A DNA stretch of 64,000 nt from Stomatohabitans albus (GTDB taxonomy: Bacteria > Actinomycetota > Nitriliruptoria > Euzebyales > Euzebyaceae): contig NZ_JAYKKE010000003.1 in assembly GCF_036336025.1 (NCBI RefSeq), forward strand, positions 34,738-98,737. Reading direction: 5' to 3'. The notes under the pieces were generated by a model, which was not told where the DNA came from, did no database searches, and was given only the letters and a program-made list of their open reading frames with translations. Shown here one piece after another: positions 1 to 9,096 of this stretch. Every line of letters starts with the position of its first letter. Position 1 is the stretch's first letter. Both the position numbers and the translations under genes were made by a program.

Positions 1-68
1 CCGCTACCAGAACAAGCAGCCAAGGAAGCAACCAACAAAAGAACAAAACCAAAACGCCTGGGTATCAT
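1..68 (-). CDS. N-terminus of a secreted lipoprotein (cut by the window edge)
   Basis: Reading the minus strand from the ATG at 68 gives MIPRRFGFVLLLVASLAACS, followed by GS at the edge. This is a typical bacterial lipoprotein signal: a short basic start, a hydrophobic core and a lipobox SLAAC whose cysteine (residue 19) would be lipidated after signal peptidase II cleavage. A Shine-Dalgarno-like GAAAGGGG lies about 7 bases upstream of the ATG. The rest of the protein is outside the window, so its function (for example a substrate-binding protein) cannot be told. Confidence 0.75.
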   Translation of the reverse strand, partial: MIPRRFGFVLLLVASLAACSGS

Positions 69-205
69 CACGACCCCTTTCACCAGCAACTCAGCACGAG
101 CTCATACCTACTCAGACTCTCATATCACAGCCCATCCACAAACACCACTTTGAAACTACGTGATTTCCACGTCTAAAAACCAACAACAGCTGCGACGCAC
201 GCAAA

Positions 206-231
206 TGGCCAGCAGAACAGACTGCTGGCCA
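206..231. terminator. Perfect 10-bp hairpin, terminator-like
   Basis: Two perfectly complementary 10-base arms (206-215 and 222-231) enclose a 6-base loop. There is no long T tract on either side (only TTT on the minus strand), so it may be a weak bidirectional terminator between the ribF remnant and the lipoprotein gene, or another RNA structure. Confidence 0.45.
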
Positions 232-251
232 GAGGGAAAGCGTGAGACAAG

Positions 252-389
252 TTAGCTCATGAGTTCGTGGGTGCGTGCACAGTCCTTCTGAGGCTAGTCA
301 ATCAACGCACCGTTTCCTGAATACTGTTCTTGCCCATGCAGGTGATGATGAAACTCAATCCCGATCACCTCACCATAAAGATTACTACA
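252..389 (-). pseudogene. Decayed duplicate of the ribF 3' end
   Basis: This stretch aligns without gaps to the last ~135 bases of the intact ribF (1253-1390), at roughly 85% identity by eye. In the ribF frame it reads ...IEFHHHLHGQEQY..., then an in-frame TAG at 294-296, then PQKDCAHTRELMS and the same TAA stop at 252-254; the intact gene has IEFHHHLRGQERY and ends ARTRELMS. Only the C-terminal part of the riboflavin kinase domain is present, so it cannot work. It lies just past an AT-rich two-gene islet, so the islet sits between the intact ribF end and this remnant. Confidence 0.8.
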
Positions 390-394
390 ATAAG

Positions 395-418
395 AATATA
401 TTAAAATATTAATATATT
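395..418 (-). terminator. AT-only hairpin at the end of the islet
   Basis: Perfect 10-base arms made only of A and T (395-404 and 409-418) enclose a 4-base loop. It lies 25 bases past the stop of the membrane-protein gene and a few bases before the ribF remnant. It may end the islet transcript, although an AT-only stem is weak. Confidence 0.4.
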
Positions 419-442
419 TGTTTAGCTTGATGATATCAGACG

Positions 443-838
443 CTATAGCCGTCTGCCCTCAATATAGCTGCTAACTCTAGCCTTACCTTGACCATATACG
501 TCATACAAATATCCTGGAATGAGAACTAAAGCAATCTCGACTAGAAATAATGTTATATTACTCAAAGTACTATTGGCAATAATAACAGCAACGGGAACTA
601 GAATTAAACCTAAAAGACCGCGCTCAAGAAAGGGATTTATAGAAGCTATTACCCCAAATCGAGAAGCAAGTCCGACAAAGAATAACATCATATTAGAGAA
701 GATAGTAAATATAAGCACATTTCTAGTTGAACCAAATATTTGTAGAATTAAAATAAAAAATACTATCCATAAGATAAACAGAATTAAAGACACTTTATCA
801 TACTTGATCCATTCAGAAATCCTAACCATAACCAACAT
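443..838 (-). CDS. AT-rich hypothetical membrane protein, ~4 transmembrane segments
   Basis: No recognised family. The protein (131 aa from the ATG at 838) has about four hydrophobic segments: SLILFILWIVFFILILQIF, then LIFTIFSNMMLFFVGLA, then LLGLILVPVAVIIA, then ITLFLVEIALVLIPGYL. It ends in a short basic tail with GQGKARVSS. AAGAAGGGG precedes two possible ATG starts (838 and 829), and a longer TTG start at 892 has no ribosome site. Base composition is far more AT-rich than the flanking genes, which suggests transfer. It lies downstream of a small secreted protein in the same direction, so the two are probably co-transcribed. Whether it serves as an immunity or partner protein for that peptide is a guess. 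Confidence 0.6.
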   Translation of the reverse strand: MLVMVRISEWIKYDKVSLILFILWIVFFILILQIFGSTRNVLIFTIFSNMMLFFVGLASRFGVIASINPFLERGLLGLILVPVAVIIANSTLSNITLFLVEIALVLIPGYLYDVYGQGKARVSSYIEGRRL

Positions 839-921
839 ACCCCTTCTTATTAAGTAAGGATACACGATTGCCGAATCCTCATTCCATAACAAGTTTTGAG
901 AACATCTTATCCCAACCCCGA

Positions 922-1170
922 TTAATAAAGACTTTTACTGTGGTTACCTCCATCAGATTGAATGACAATTCCATTCGATTGAAGATAGTCTGCGTATGTT
1001 AAGAACGAGTCTTTGAGATTAAAATTTAACTCAATAAGATCACTATATTGTAATACGGTTGTACGCATGTCCTCCTGATTAATTTCACTCCCGATGGCTG
1101 TATTCGCGAGTGCGGGTGTTGCAGTGAACGCCATCAAAGCCACGAGGAAAGTAGCAATCGACCACATCAT
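922..1170 (-). CDS. Small secreted protein with Sec signal peptide
   Basis: From the ATG at 1170 (with AGGGAG about 7 bases upstream) the 82-aa product starts MMWSIATFLVALMAFTATPA followed by LANT, a clear Sec signal peptide with an ALA cleavage site near residue 22. The mature part is about 60 residues, acidic to neutral, has no cysteines, and contains no motif I recognise. A longer reading from 1212 lacks a ribosome site. It is first in a two-gene unit with the downstream membrane protein (83-base gap to that protein's ATG). The islet sits between ribF and a decayed copy of the ribF end. Function unknown; a secreted peptide plus membrane partner is one reading. Confidence 0.6.
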   Translation of the reverse strand: MMWSIATFLVALMAFTATPALANTAIGSEINQEDMRTTVLQYSDLIELNFNLKDSFLTYADYLQSNGIVIQSDGGNHSKSLY

Positions 1171-1251
1171 AGCGTTACTCCCTATCTGTTCGGATTCTAC
1201 TGACCCGTACACTAGGAAGATAACGCCACCCCTTTAAGTGCAACCTAACCG

Positions 1252-1390
1252 GTTAGCTCATGAGTTCGCGGGTGCGCGCACAGTCCTTCTGAAGCTGCTC
1301 AATCAACGCTTCTTTACCCGGATATCGCTCTTGCCCACGCAGGTGATGATGAAACTCAATCGTGATTAGCTCACTATAAATATCATCATC
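1252..1390. repeat. Source copy of the ribF-end direct repeat
   Basis: This is the intact partner of the diverged direct repeat at 251-389, offset by 1,001 bases with no indels. It covers the ribF stop and the last ~45 codons. The AT-rich islet lies between the two copies. Confidence 0.7.
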
Positions 1391-2128
1391 AAAATCAAGC
1401 AGATGCGCCTCAACACGCAAGGTCGGCGTATGCCCAAACGTCGTGTTATACCCGATACTCACAGCAGTCAACACATTCTCATAGCCCGCCCCATGCATCA
1501 ACCCGGCATACACCCCAATAGCCGGTACCGTCATCTCTGGACGCACGTCTAAATTCGCGGTTGGGAACCCCAAGGTACGCCCACGCTGATCACCCGTAAT
1601 CACCGTAGAACGCAAATAATGCGGACGGCCCAACATCTCATTGGCTCGCTCCACCCAACCTGTCTTAATGGCATCACGAATCTGGGTAGACGACACAATC
1701 ACCCCATCAACCGTGCACAGATCAGCCATCGTGATTGGCACGTATTTCGCAATCACCTCTGGGGTACCTTTGGCATCTTGCCCAAACCTGAAGTTGGCTC
1801 CCACGATGACCTGTTCAGCCTCAAGACGACCAACCACAATGTCACGCACAAAGTCATCGGCGTTCATCTGGCGTACCCCTTCATGGAAATGTAGGGGTAC
1901 CACTTGGTCTACACCATCAATCGCCGACAGGGCAGCAATACGGTCTTCATCTCGTTGCAGTTGGGTGGGTTGCCTATCGGGTGCGATCACGGCCATTGGA
2001 TGATGGGCAAAGGTCATCACCGTGCACTGCCGGTCATTCGCACGTGCATCATCAATCGCCTGTTGTATTAACCGCTGATGACCAATATGAAGCCCATCAA
2101 ACATGCCAATAGCAACCGTTGCACCCAT
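1253..2128 (-). CDS. ribF: Bifunctional riboflavin kinase / FAD synthetase
   Basis: Phosphorylates riboflavin to FMN and adenylates FMN to FAD in the cytoplasm. The N-terminal nucleotidyltransferase domain shows GMFDGLHIGHQ (the GxxDGxHxGH motif) near residue 10 and SSTQIRDAI near 145. The C-terminal kinase domain shows GRTLGFPTANL near 185 and the late VEAHLLDFDDDIYS. At ~291 aa the length is normal, though the N-terminus is short. The ATG at 2128 is preferred; a TTG two codons upstream is the alternative. It is the last gene of the long minus-strand unit after truB. A decayed copy of its 3' end lies about 860 bases beyond its stop. Confidence 0.95.
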   Translation of the reverse strand: MGATVAIGMFDGLHIGHQRLIQQAIDDARANDRQCTVMTFAHHPMAVIAPDRQPTQLQRDEDRIAALSAIDGVDQVVPLHFHEGVRQMNADDFVRDIVVGRLEAEQVIVGANFRFGQDAKGTPEVIAKYVPITMADLCTVDGVIVSSTQIRDAIKTGWVERANEMLGRPHYLRSTVITGDQRGRTLGFPTANLDVRPEMTVPAIGVYAGLMHGAGYENVLTAVSIGYNTTFGHTPTLRVEAHLLDFDDDIYSELITIEFHHHLRGQERYPGKEALIEQLQKDCARTRELMS

Positions 2129-2158
2129 AATCAATATCCGTTCGTTCGTTGTAACCCA

Positions 2159-3076
2159 TCAGTGCATAATGAGCTTACTCACTAATTGGTTGCCCACATC
2201 ATGCACAATACCAACGAGGTAACCATCAGGATCAACAGCCACGGTGTCTGTAGATAGTCCCAAAGCCACGGGGCGTTGCCCGTTACGGAGCTGCTCAGCC
2301 ATTGCACTCGTAATCGTGACGGTTGGTAAAAAGGAGAGCGCCGTCAACGGTGGTTGTAATGCGGCTCGCAAACCCGCCTCATCAAGCCCTTCAAGCGGCA
2401 CGGCCTCAGCCAACGTTGACTGCCCACTGGCGGTGCGACGCAATGCCGTTAAATGGCCCCCTACACCGAGGGCTTGGCCTATATCGTCTGCCAGGGTACG
2501 AATATAGGTCCCAGCCGAACACACCACGGTGAGTGCCACATGAGGATACGGTTCATACCCCATGCCATCAATCGTGATTGATTGAATAGTCACTGGCCGG
2601 GGGTTCCGTTCAACCACCTCACCCCGCCGGGCTTTCTCATGGAGGCGTTCCCCATCAACCCGAATGGCGCTCACCATCGGTGGAATCTGCTCGATGTCAC
2701 CGATGAACTGGCCAAGCACCCCTTGGACATCATCGGTAGTCACATGACTTGCATCAGTTGTACTGGTCTCAACCCCGTCATCATCGAGGGTGTCGGTGGT
2801 GCGCCCTAATCGCACCGTGGCTTCATAGGTTTTAGTTGCCGCTTGCAGCCACGGCACCAGTCGTGTCGCTCGCCCAATGCACACCACGAGCACACCGGTT
2901 GCTGCCGGGTCGAGGGTACCGGCATGGCCGACTTTAGGGCCTTGGCGTTTGCCTTTACGGCCAGGGCGTGAACCCACAAGACGACGAATCTTGCCAACCA
3001 CATCGTGACTGGTCATGCCAGCCGGCTTGTCAATGACAATAACCCCTTCATTGGGGTCAATGGCAAGGTCAGTCAT
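2159..3076 (-). CDS. truB: tRNA pseudouridine-55 synthase
   Basis: Makes pseudouridine 55 in the T-loop of tRNAs. Recognised from KPAGMTSHDVV near residue 17, then GHAGTLDPAATGVL, which holds the catalytic aspartate. Further on are CSAGTYIRTLADDIG and LTALRRTASG. The ~305-aa length is typical of actinobacterial TruB with a C-terminal extension. The ATG at 3076 overlaps the nrnA stop by 8 bases and is preferred over a TTG at 3088. Its place between nrnA and ribF is the common arrangement. Confidence 0.95.
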   Translation of the reverse strand: MTDLAIDPNEGVIVIDKPAGMTSHDVVGKIRRLVGSRPGRKGKRQGPKVGHAGTLDPAATGVLVVCIGRATRLVPWLQAATKTYEATVRLGRTTDTLDDDGVETSTTDASHVTTDDVQGVLGQFIGDIEQIPPMVSAIRVDGERLHEKARRGEVVERNPRPVTIQSITIDGMGYEPYPHVALTVVCSAGTYIRTLADDIGQALGVGGHLTALRRTASGQSTLAEAVPLEGLDEAGLRAALQPPLTALSFLPTVTITSAMAEQLRNGQRPVALGLSTDTVAVDPDGYLVGIVHDVGNQLVSKLIMH

Positions 3077-4088
3077 TACTGATGCCAACGGCTTCTATCG
3101 CCGCATAGATCTGGGCAATAGCATCTTCATAATCCTTGGCGCGGACGGTGCAACCAGCCGCCAACGTGTGCCCGCCCCCACCAAAATACTGGGCAATCCG
3201 AGCCACGTTCATGCCGATGCGGCCACGGAATGAGGTACGCCAAAGTCCAGGCGCATCTTCGCGGGTCACAATAGCCACACAGACCTCATCTATGGCGCGC
3301 AGATGGTCTAGAATCTTTTCACTCTCATCAAGGGCAATGCCTATGCGTTGCACATCTTCTTGGCTCACCCAAGAAATGACGATGCCATCGTTCAGCGTTG
3401 CCCGCGAAAGCATCAGGCCCGTGAGCTCTAAAAACGCTGCGGGATTGGACATAAAGACCACCTGATTGATCACGTCAGGGTTGGCGCCAGCTTCAATCAA
3501 CCGTGCCGCAAACTGGTGGTCATAGATAGGGCTACGCCCATAGGAAAAGCGACCAGTATCTGTAGTGAGTCCAAGGAGCAGCAGCTCAGCCATCTCTGGG
3601 GTCAGGTCAACCCCAAGGGCATCAATGACACGAACAACCACCCCACACGCACTGGACTGGTCGGGGTCGATGTAGTGCAAGTCACCATAAAAATCATTCG
3701 TATTGTGATGGTCGATAACCACCACCGTGGGCACAGCCTCAAGGAGTGGCATCAAGGTGCCATTACGTTTGAAACTGGCCGTGTCACACGTAACCACAAC
3801 GTCGTAGTCCTCAGCCTTGGGATAGGTCACCACCGTTTCCTGGCCACCAAAGCGTACCCATGTCGGTGACAGCTCCTTTGGGCTTGAGTCAGCAATTGCT
3901 GGATCACCACCCCATGAGGTATCTGCGGCAATGCCAAGTGAACGTAATGCGAGGGCTAAGGCTCGGCTGGACCCGATAGCATCACCATCAGGATTCACAT
4001 GCCCGGTAACCAGCACACGCTTGGCACCGCGGAGCGTGGTCACAATAGCATCAATGGCAGCATCATCAGTTGGGGTGGTCATACTCAT
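3069..4088 (-). CDS. nrnA: DHH-family bifunctional oligoribonuclease / PAP phosphatase
   Basis: A NrnA-type enzyme that degrades very short RNAs (nanoRNAs) and dephosphorylates 3'-phosphoadenosine 5'-phosphate. Domain DHH comes first: GHVNPDGDAIGSS near residue 30, VTCDTAS near 100, VIDHHNTN (the DHH motif) near 125, then DTGRFSYGR. A DHHA1 domain follows, with GGGGHTLAAG near residue 305. Length 339 aa matches the family. The ATG at 4088 follows GAAGGAT. The gene lies between rbfA and truB, its usual place in Actinobacteria. Confidence 0.92.
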   Translation of the reverse strand: MSMTTPTDDAAIDAIVTTLRGAKRVLVTGHVNPDGDAIGSSRALALALRSLGIAADTSWGGDPAIADSSPKELSPTWVRFGGQETVVTYPKAEDYDVVVTCDTASFKRNGTLMPLLEAVPTVVVIDHHNTNDFYGDLHYIDPDQSSACGVVVRVIDALGVDLTPEMAELLLLGLTTDTGRFSYGRSPIYDHQFAARLIEAGANPDVINQVVFMSNPAAFLELTGLMLSRATLNDGIVISWVSQEDVQRIGIALDESEKILDHLRAIDEVCVAIVTREDAPGLWRTSFRGRIGMNVARIAQYFGGGGHTLAAGCTVRAKDYEDAIAQIYAAIEAVGISND

Positions 4089-4095
4089 CGGGCAT

Positions 4096-4509
4096 CTATC
4101 CTTCAGTTATCGCGTCTGGAGTATCACCCGACGTATCGGCCTGTTCCCCTTCACCTAAATCCTCTTTGGGATGCAGGCCGGCAAGAATTTCATCGATATG
4201 GCGACCGTGTTCAGCTACATCGTCATAGGTAAAAACCAGTTCGGGAACATTACGGATTCCCAGAGCATGAGCTAGCTCACTCCTAAGCAAACCACGGGCG
4301 CTGGACAGCCCCTTGGTCGTCTTTTCCCGTTCTTCTTCGGTATCTGGCAACACCGTCCAGTACACCGTTGCCCGGTCGTTATCACCAGTCAATCGCACAT
4401 CGGTGACGGTAACAAAACCAATCCGAGGGTCTTTAACCCGTTGTAAGGCCAAAGCCATATGCTCACGAATGCGCTCGGCTAACCGCGCGCCCTTGGGTGC
4501 TTGACTCAT
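4096..4509 (-). CDS. rbfA: 30S ribosome-binding factor A
   Basis: Assists late maturation of the 30S subunit and its 16S rRNA 5' end. The 137-aa protein has the family core: RLAERIREHMALALQRV at the start, DPRIGFVTVTDVRLTGD, and later VPELVFTYDDVAEHGRHIDE. The KH-like fold is followed by a short acidic tail. AAAGGAGT sits 8 bases before the ATG. It is followed by nrnA 7 bases on and preceded by infB, from which it is separated by a hairpin. Confidence 0.93.
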   Translation of the reverse strand: MSQAPKGARLAERIREHMALALQRVKDPRIGFVTVTDVRLTGDNDRATVYWTVLPDTEEEREKTTKGLSSARGLLRSELAHALGIRNVPELVFTYDDVAEHGRHIDEILAGLHPKEDLGEGEQADTSGDTPDAITEG

Positions 4510-4571
4510 CCTCGGACTCCTTTATCTTTGTCGTGCCCTGTAAAGCCTATGGTGCAATGCAATAGGAACAG

Positions 4572-4597
4572 AAGAACCCCGCCGAAACGGGGTTCTT
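4572..4597 (-). terminator. Hairpin between infB and rbfA
   Basis: Nine-base complementary arms (4572-4580 and 4589-4597, core AAGAACCCC) enclose an 8-base loop just past the infB stop. Only a broken T tract follows on the minus strand, so it may partly terminate or attenuate read-through into rbfA-nrnA-truB-ribF. Confidence 0.55.
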
Positions 4598-4610
4598 TAA
4601 CTGAACGTTA

Positions 4611-7600
4611 CTATGTTCGTGCGACTTCTTGTTCGGTGTAGCACTCGAACTCGTCACCGGCTTTGATGTCTTGGAAATTGGTCAGGCCCACACCACATTC
4701 GTAGTTGGTTGCCACTTCGGCCACATCGTCCTTAAAGCGACGCAACGAGGCGATCTGGTCATCAGCCACGACAACCCCATCTCGGATGACGCGCACACTC
4801 GCATTGCGGCGAAGTACCCCTTCGGTCACGTAGGAACCAAAGACAAATCCCGCACGCGGCACCTTAAAGACCTCACGCACGGTGGCACGACCCAAGACCA
4901 CTTCTTCAATCTCAGGAGCCAACATGCCCTTGATGGCCGCTTCAACATCTTCAATCGCCTTGTAGATGATGGAGTATTGACGCAAGTCAACGCCAGACTC
5001 ATCAATGGCGTGGCGGGCGTTACTTTCAGGTCGGACATTGAAGGCAATGATGATCGCATTTGATGCTTCAGCAAGCACCACATCATCAGTGGTCACCGCA
5101 CCCACGCCCTTACGGACAATACGGGTGCGAACCCCTTCAACATTGAGCTTGTTCATCTCTGCGGCAACAGCTTCGACCGTACCGGACACATCACCCTTGA
5201 TAACCAGGTTGACGGTAGTCAGTTCGCCTTCGGCAACAGCTGAGGACAAGGTATCCAACGTCATCACTCGTGGACGGTTTGCCAACTCGGCCTTGCGTTC
5301 ACGGTCAGCACGACCAGCCGCAATTTCACGGGCGGTACGTTCATCTTCGACCACGCGGAACTCATCACCAGCACTAGGCACATCGGACCAACCAAGAACC
5401 TGAACAGGTTTGGCAGGTTCGGCTTCGGTGACCCGCTCGCCTTGATCATCAAACATGGCGCGGACACGGCAGCTTGCAATGCCAGCCACCAGGTTGTCAC
5501 CTTGGCGCAACGTACCGTTGCGAACAAGCACCGTTGCAACCGCCCCACGCCCACGGTCCAGGTTTGCTTCGATCACGGTACCTGAGGCCTCACGGTTTGG
5601 ATTGGCCTTCGTTTCTTGAACGTCAGCCTGTAACAAGATCAGGTCAAGAAGCTCATCAAGGTTGGTGCCCTTGAGTGCTGACACATCAACCATCGTGGTT
5701 TGACCGCCGAACTCTTCGGCAATCAAGTCGTACTCCGTCAACTGGGTACGCACCCGAATCGGGTCTGCGCCTTCTTTATCAATCTTGTTGACCGCCACAA
5801 TGATCGGCACGTCAGCCGCCTTGATGTGATCAATGGCTTCAACGGTCTGTGGTTTCACCCCGTCATCGGCTGCTACGACGAGCACCGCAACGTCTGTCAC
5901 CTTGGCACCACGGGCACGCATGGCGGTAAACGCTTCGTGACCAGGGGTGTCGATAAAGGTGATTTTGCGGCCTTGACGAGTGACCTGGTAGGCACCGATG
6001 TGCTGAGTAATGCCACCGGCTTCGCCACTGACCACGTCAGCATGACGGATAGCGTCAAGAAGCTTCGTTTTACCGTGGTCAACGTGACCCATAACGGTCA
6101 CCACTGGGGCACGGTCGACAAGGTCGGCTGGATCGTCATCTTCTACGTCGCCAAACTCCATCATTTCGGCAGTAACGAAGCGGATATCAGCTTCCATCTC
6201 TGCCCCAACGAGCTCAACGAGGTCATCAGAAATGGACTGGGTTACGGTGACCATTTCACCCATACGGAACAACACACCAATGATGTCAGTCGGGTTCACA
6301 CCCATGGCCTTAGCCAACTCATTGACCGTAATCCCACTCATCACCTCAATGGGACCTTCAACGGTGGCCTTGACCGGACCGCTCTTCTTGCGGCGTTGCC
6401 GTGACCGATTCTCTGCCTCAAATTGCTCTTGAGGCGTCATATCACCCTTGGACTTTTTCTTACTCTTTGGGCGATGTTGGCCTGGACGCGGTGCGGCTGG
6501 ACCATCGTTTCGCTGATCTTGTGGCTGGTGACGGTCACCACTCGGACGCCCACCAGGACGGCCAGCCCCACCACCATGACCACCATGCTGATTTGCGGGA
6601 GCTGCCTTCAAAGGTGGTGGGATATGACGTTTGCCAGACCCTTCACGCGGCAGATTTGATTCAATACGGCGACGTTGCTGGGCATCAGCCGGTGCTGGTT
6701 GACCCGCCGTAGGTTGACCAGGACGCGGGGGTGTACCAGGACGTGGCACCCCAGGAGTTCCTTGCCCACCCTGGCGTTGCTGGCCGCCTTGGCGCGCCTG
6801 TCCACCTTGGCGTTGCTGCCCGCTTTGGCGTTGCTGGCCGCCTTGGCGTGCCTGTCCTTGACGACGTTGATCGCCTCGTGGTTGGCGCGGCTGGGCTGGC
6901 GCGTCACCGCTGTAATTCTGTGCTGTCTGATCAACAGGACGATGCGGCTCTGGTGCGGGACGAACAACAACTTCATCGGCACGACGAACCACACCGGCAG
7001 CGGCAATCTTGGCTGCTTGACGTGGGTCAAGGGGACGAGAAATAGACCCCGCCTTGCCTTGGGCTGTACCCGCTGGAGCCGCACCTGACGACACGCTAGG
7101 ACTTGGTGCAGGCTCATCTGCGGGAGGTGTTGAGGCCGGCCGTTGCGCCACCGGAGGTGCCCCTCCAGGACGTTGAGCTGGAGCCGGAGTTGGAGCCGGG
7201 CGTTCAGGGTCCGGTTGTACAACAGGCGTTCCATCCGCCGTGAGCGCATCGCTGCTGGCACTGGGCGCCGGTGCTGGTCGGAAGGCTTGCACTGGAGCGG
7301 TCGCTGGACGTGGCGCACCGGTTCCACCCTCGGGGGTGCTGGCTACCGGAGTTGGCGGTGTCGCTGGCCTCGCCTCAGGGCTCTCTTCTTGGTCTGCCTG
7401 ACCCCCACCACGCAGGTGTGGCGGGACAATCCGGTTAGCCTTTGCCCCTTTGGATGGACTGAGGTCTTCGAGATCGTATTGCTCAGCCTCAGCCTTCGTG
7501 TCTTCAACGGGTTTCGCCTGACGTTTCGCACGCGCTTCACCAAGGCTATCCATCAGCTTCTTCGCGTCGGCAGCATCAATGGACGATGAGTGGGACTTCG

Positions 7601-7700
7601 CCTCAATACCCATATCGGCAAGACGAGCCAGGACTGCCTTATTGCTCAGCCCGGTTTCCTTGGCTATCTCGTATATACGAACCTTGCTTATGGGGACCAC
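4611..7700 (-). CDS. infB: Translation initiation factor IF-2
   Basis: GTPase that places initiator tRNA on the 30S subunit. An N-terminal IF2N domain ([19 protein letters not shown]) is followed by a very long low-complexity linker (about residues 80-460) rich in Pro, Gln, Arg and Gly with repeated RQGGQ units. A second IF2N-like segment ([13 protein letters not shown]) comes next. The G domain has GHVDHGKT near 536, DTPGHEAF near 582 and NKID near 636, then domains II-IV. I chose GTG at 7700 because AGGA precedes it; upstream reading to 7793 looks non-coding. The nusA-infB gap (~200 bp) has no ylxR gene, which often sits there. Confidence 0.93.
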   Translation of the reverse strand: MVPISKVRIYEIAKETGLSNKAVLARLADMGIEAKSHSSSIDAADAKKLMDSLGEARAKRQAKPVEDTKAEAEQYDLEDLSPSKGAKANRIVPPHLRGGGQADQEESPEARPATPPTPVASTPEGGTGAPRPATAPVQAFRPAPAPSASSDALTADGTPVVQPDPERPAPTPAPAQRPGGAPPVAQRPASTPPADEPAPSPSVSSGAAPAGTAQGKAGSISRPLDPRQAAKIAAAGVVRRADEVVVRPAPEPHRPVDQTAQNYSGDAPAQPRQPRGDQRRQGQARQGGQQRQSGQQRQGGQARQGGQQRQGGQGTPGVPRPGTPPRPGQPTAGQPAPADAQQRRRIESNLPREGSGKRHIPPPLKAAPANQHGGHGGGAGRPGGRPSGDRHQPQDQRNDGPAAPRPGQHRPKSKKKSKGDMTPQEQFEAENRSRQRRKKSGPVKATVEGPIEVMSGITVNELAKAMGVNPTDIIGVLFRMGEMVTVTQSISDDLVELVGAEMEADIRFVTAEMMEFGDVEDDDPADLVDRAPVVTVMGHVDHGKTKLLDAIRHADVVSGEAGGITQHIGAYQVTRQGRKITFIDTPGHEAFTAMRARGAKVTDVAVLVVAADDGVKPQTVEAIDHIKAADVPIIVAVNKIDKEGADPIRVRTQLTEYDLIAEEFGGQTTMVDVSALKGTNLDELLDLILLQADVQETKANPNREASGTVIEANLDRGRGAVATVLVRNGTLRQGDNLVAGIASCRVRAMFDDQGERVTEAEPAKPVQVLGWSDVPSAGDEFRVVEDERTAREIAAGRADRERKAELANRPRVMTLDTLSSAVAEGELTTVNLVIKGDVSGTVEAVAAEMNKLNVEGVRTRIVRKGVGAVTTDDVVLAEASNAIIIAFNVRPESNARHAIDESGVDLRQYSIIYKAIEDVEAAIKGMLAPEIEEVVLGRATVREVFKVPRAGFVFGSYVTEGVLRRNASVRVIRDGVVVADDQIASLRRFKDDVAEVATNYECGVGLTNFQDIKAGDEFECYTEQEVART
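6771..6857. repeat. Tandem repeats in the IF-2 linker
   Basis: Two near-identical 33-base units (6771-6803 and 6825-6857, two mismatches by eye) flank a 21-base shorter version. On the minus strand they encode repeated RQGGQQRQ(G/S) blocks of the IF-2 linker. They are in-frame coding repeats, likely to vary in number between strains. Confidence 0.75.
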
Positions 7701-7906
7701 TTTCCTAACTTGACACGCGACATCGCCCAAGGACATTAGGCGATGAACATTGTTGTACTGGTGTTTAAGGCCGGACGGTCCTAAACGGACCATCTAGGGT
7801 ACCGGCATCACGCGCGCTTTCAGTGGCTTATCACGCGTGAACACAAAATGGAGAACGTTCAGGCACGTTGCACCCTACTAGCTAGTCCATTCGTACTAGC
7901 TCGGTA

Positions 7907-9076
7907 TTAGACCTCTTGCTCATCCGGCGCTTCGTTTGGCACTGACGGTGCAACCTCATCTGAGTCACCATCAATGGGTTCAGCGGGCTCTGGTTCAGCA
8001 TCATTTGTTAACGCTGGAGCGTCATCAACAAGTGGTGCCACATCTTCGCCAGCCTCAGCAGCATCTACACCCTGTTCATCCAGCCACGCTTGAGCAGCGG
8101 CTTGTTCTTCAGCGAACTGGGTTTCGGACTTGATATCAATCCGCCACTTCGTGAGCCGGTGCGCCAGGCGTGCATTCTGCCCATCGCGCCCAATGGCTAA
8201 CGGCAACTGGTAATCGGGCACAATGACAATAGCAAGCTGTTCATCAGGGTAGAGGTAGACCTCACGAACCTTGGCTGGGCTTAACGCATTGGCAACAAGC
8301 TGAGCTGGTTCTTCACTCCACGTGATGATGTCAATTTTTTCTTGAGCCAACGCATCGACAATGGCCCGTACACGCTGACCGCGAGGACCAACGCACGCTC
8401 CAACTGGATCAACAGCTGGGTCTTGGCTCTGTACCGCAATTTTTGTGCGATAGCCAGCTTCGCGGGCAATGGCTTTAATCGTGACAATACCGGACTCAAT
8501 TTCGGGGACTTCAAGCCGGAATAACGCAGTGACTAGATCAGGATGGGTACGACTGACCAAGATGGCTGGGCCGGTTCCTTTGCGCTTTACCTCAGTAACG
8601 ATCGCACGGATCCGCTCCCCATGGTGGTATTGCTCCGTTGGCACCTGTTCACCCATGGGCAGTACGGCTTCCGCATTCCCCAAGTCAAGGACAACGGTGC
8701 GGTTGTCATGAAGCTGGATGGTGCCCGTAACGAGGTCACCTTCTTTGCCGGCATACTCCCCCACCGTTTGTTCCCGCTCTGCCTCACGCAGGCGCTGGGT
8801 GAGTACCTGTTTGACCGTCATCGCGATCATACGTCCACCCGGATCTTCTGGGGTATCAACCCACTCCTCAACAAGCTGATCATGCTCATCGAATGTCTGT
8901 GCAAATACCGTGACTTCACCAGTGGAGCGGTTGATAACGACTCGCGCATGATCCGTGTCATGGGTGCGCTTGTACGCATTGGCCATGGCTGATTCCATTG
9001 CTTCTAACACCGTGTCAAAGGACAGGTTCTTCTCGCGTGCAATCATCTCAATTGCACTGATATCCATGGGTTTCAT
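7907..9076 (-). CDS. nusA: Transcription termination/antitermination factor NusA
   Basis: Binds RNA polymerase and nascent RNA to tune pausing, termination and antitermination. The 389-aa protein has the NusA N-terminal domain (AIEMIAREKNLSFDTVLEAM), an S1 domain (GDLVTGTIQLHDNRTVVLDL), then two KH domains (DPVGACVGPRGQRVRAIV and LAIGRDGQNARLAHRLT). The acidic C-terminal tail of ~65 residues is rich in Asp, Glu, Pro and Ala. The ATG at 9076 has AGAGGAG upstream, so it is preferred over the ATG three codons on. rimP lies 20 bases upstream, the conserved order. Confidence 0.95.
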   Translation of the reverse strand: MKPMDISAIEMIAREKNLSFDTVLEAMESAMANAYKRTHDTDHARVVINRSTGEVTVFAQTFDEHDQLVEEWVDTPEDPGGRMIAMTVKQVLTQRLREAEREQTVGEYAGKEGDLVTGTIQLHDNRTVVLDLGNAEAVLPMGEQVPTEQYHHGERIRAIVTEVKRKGTGPAILVSRTHPDLVTALFRLEVPEIESGIVTIKAIAREAGYRTKIAVQSQDPAVDPVGACVGPRGQRVRAIVDALAQEKIDIITWSEEPAQLVANALSPAKVREVYLYPDEQLAIVIVPDYQLPLAIGRDGQNARLAHRLTKWRIDIKSETQFAEEQAAAQAWLDEQGVDAAEAGEDVAPLVDDAPALTNDAEPEPAEPIDGDSDEVAPSVPNEAPDEQEV

Positions 9077-9096
9077 GGGGGCTCCTCTGGCAAGTA

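Noticed and set aside
5700-6404. 234-codon plus-strand open frame
   Set aside because: It lies fully inside infB on the other strand, has many His/Asn of a shadow frame and no family signature.
6771-6857. Regularly spaced short repeats that could suggest a CRISPR-like array
   Set aside because: They are in-frame coding repeats of the IF-2 linker, with no unique spacers and no cas genes.
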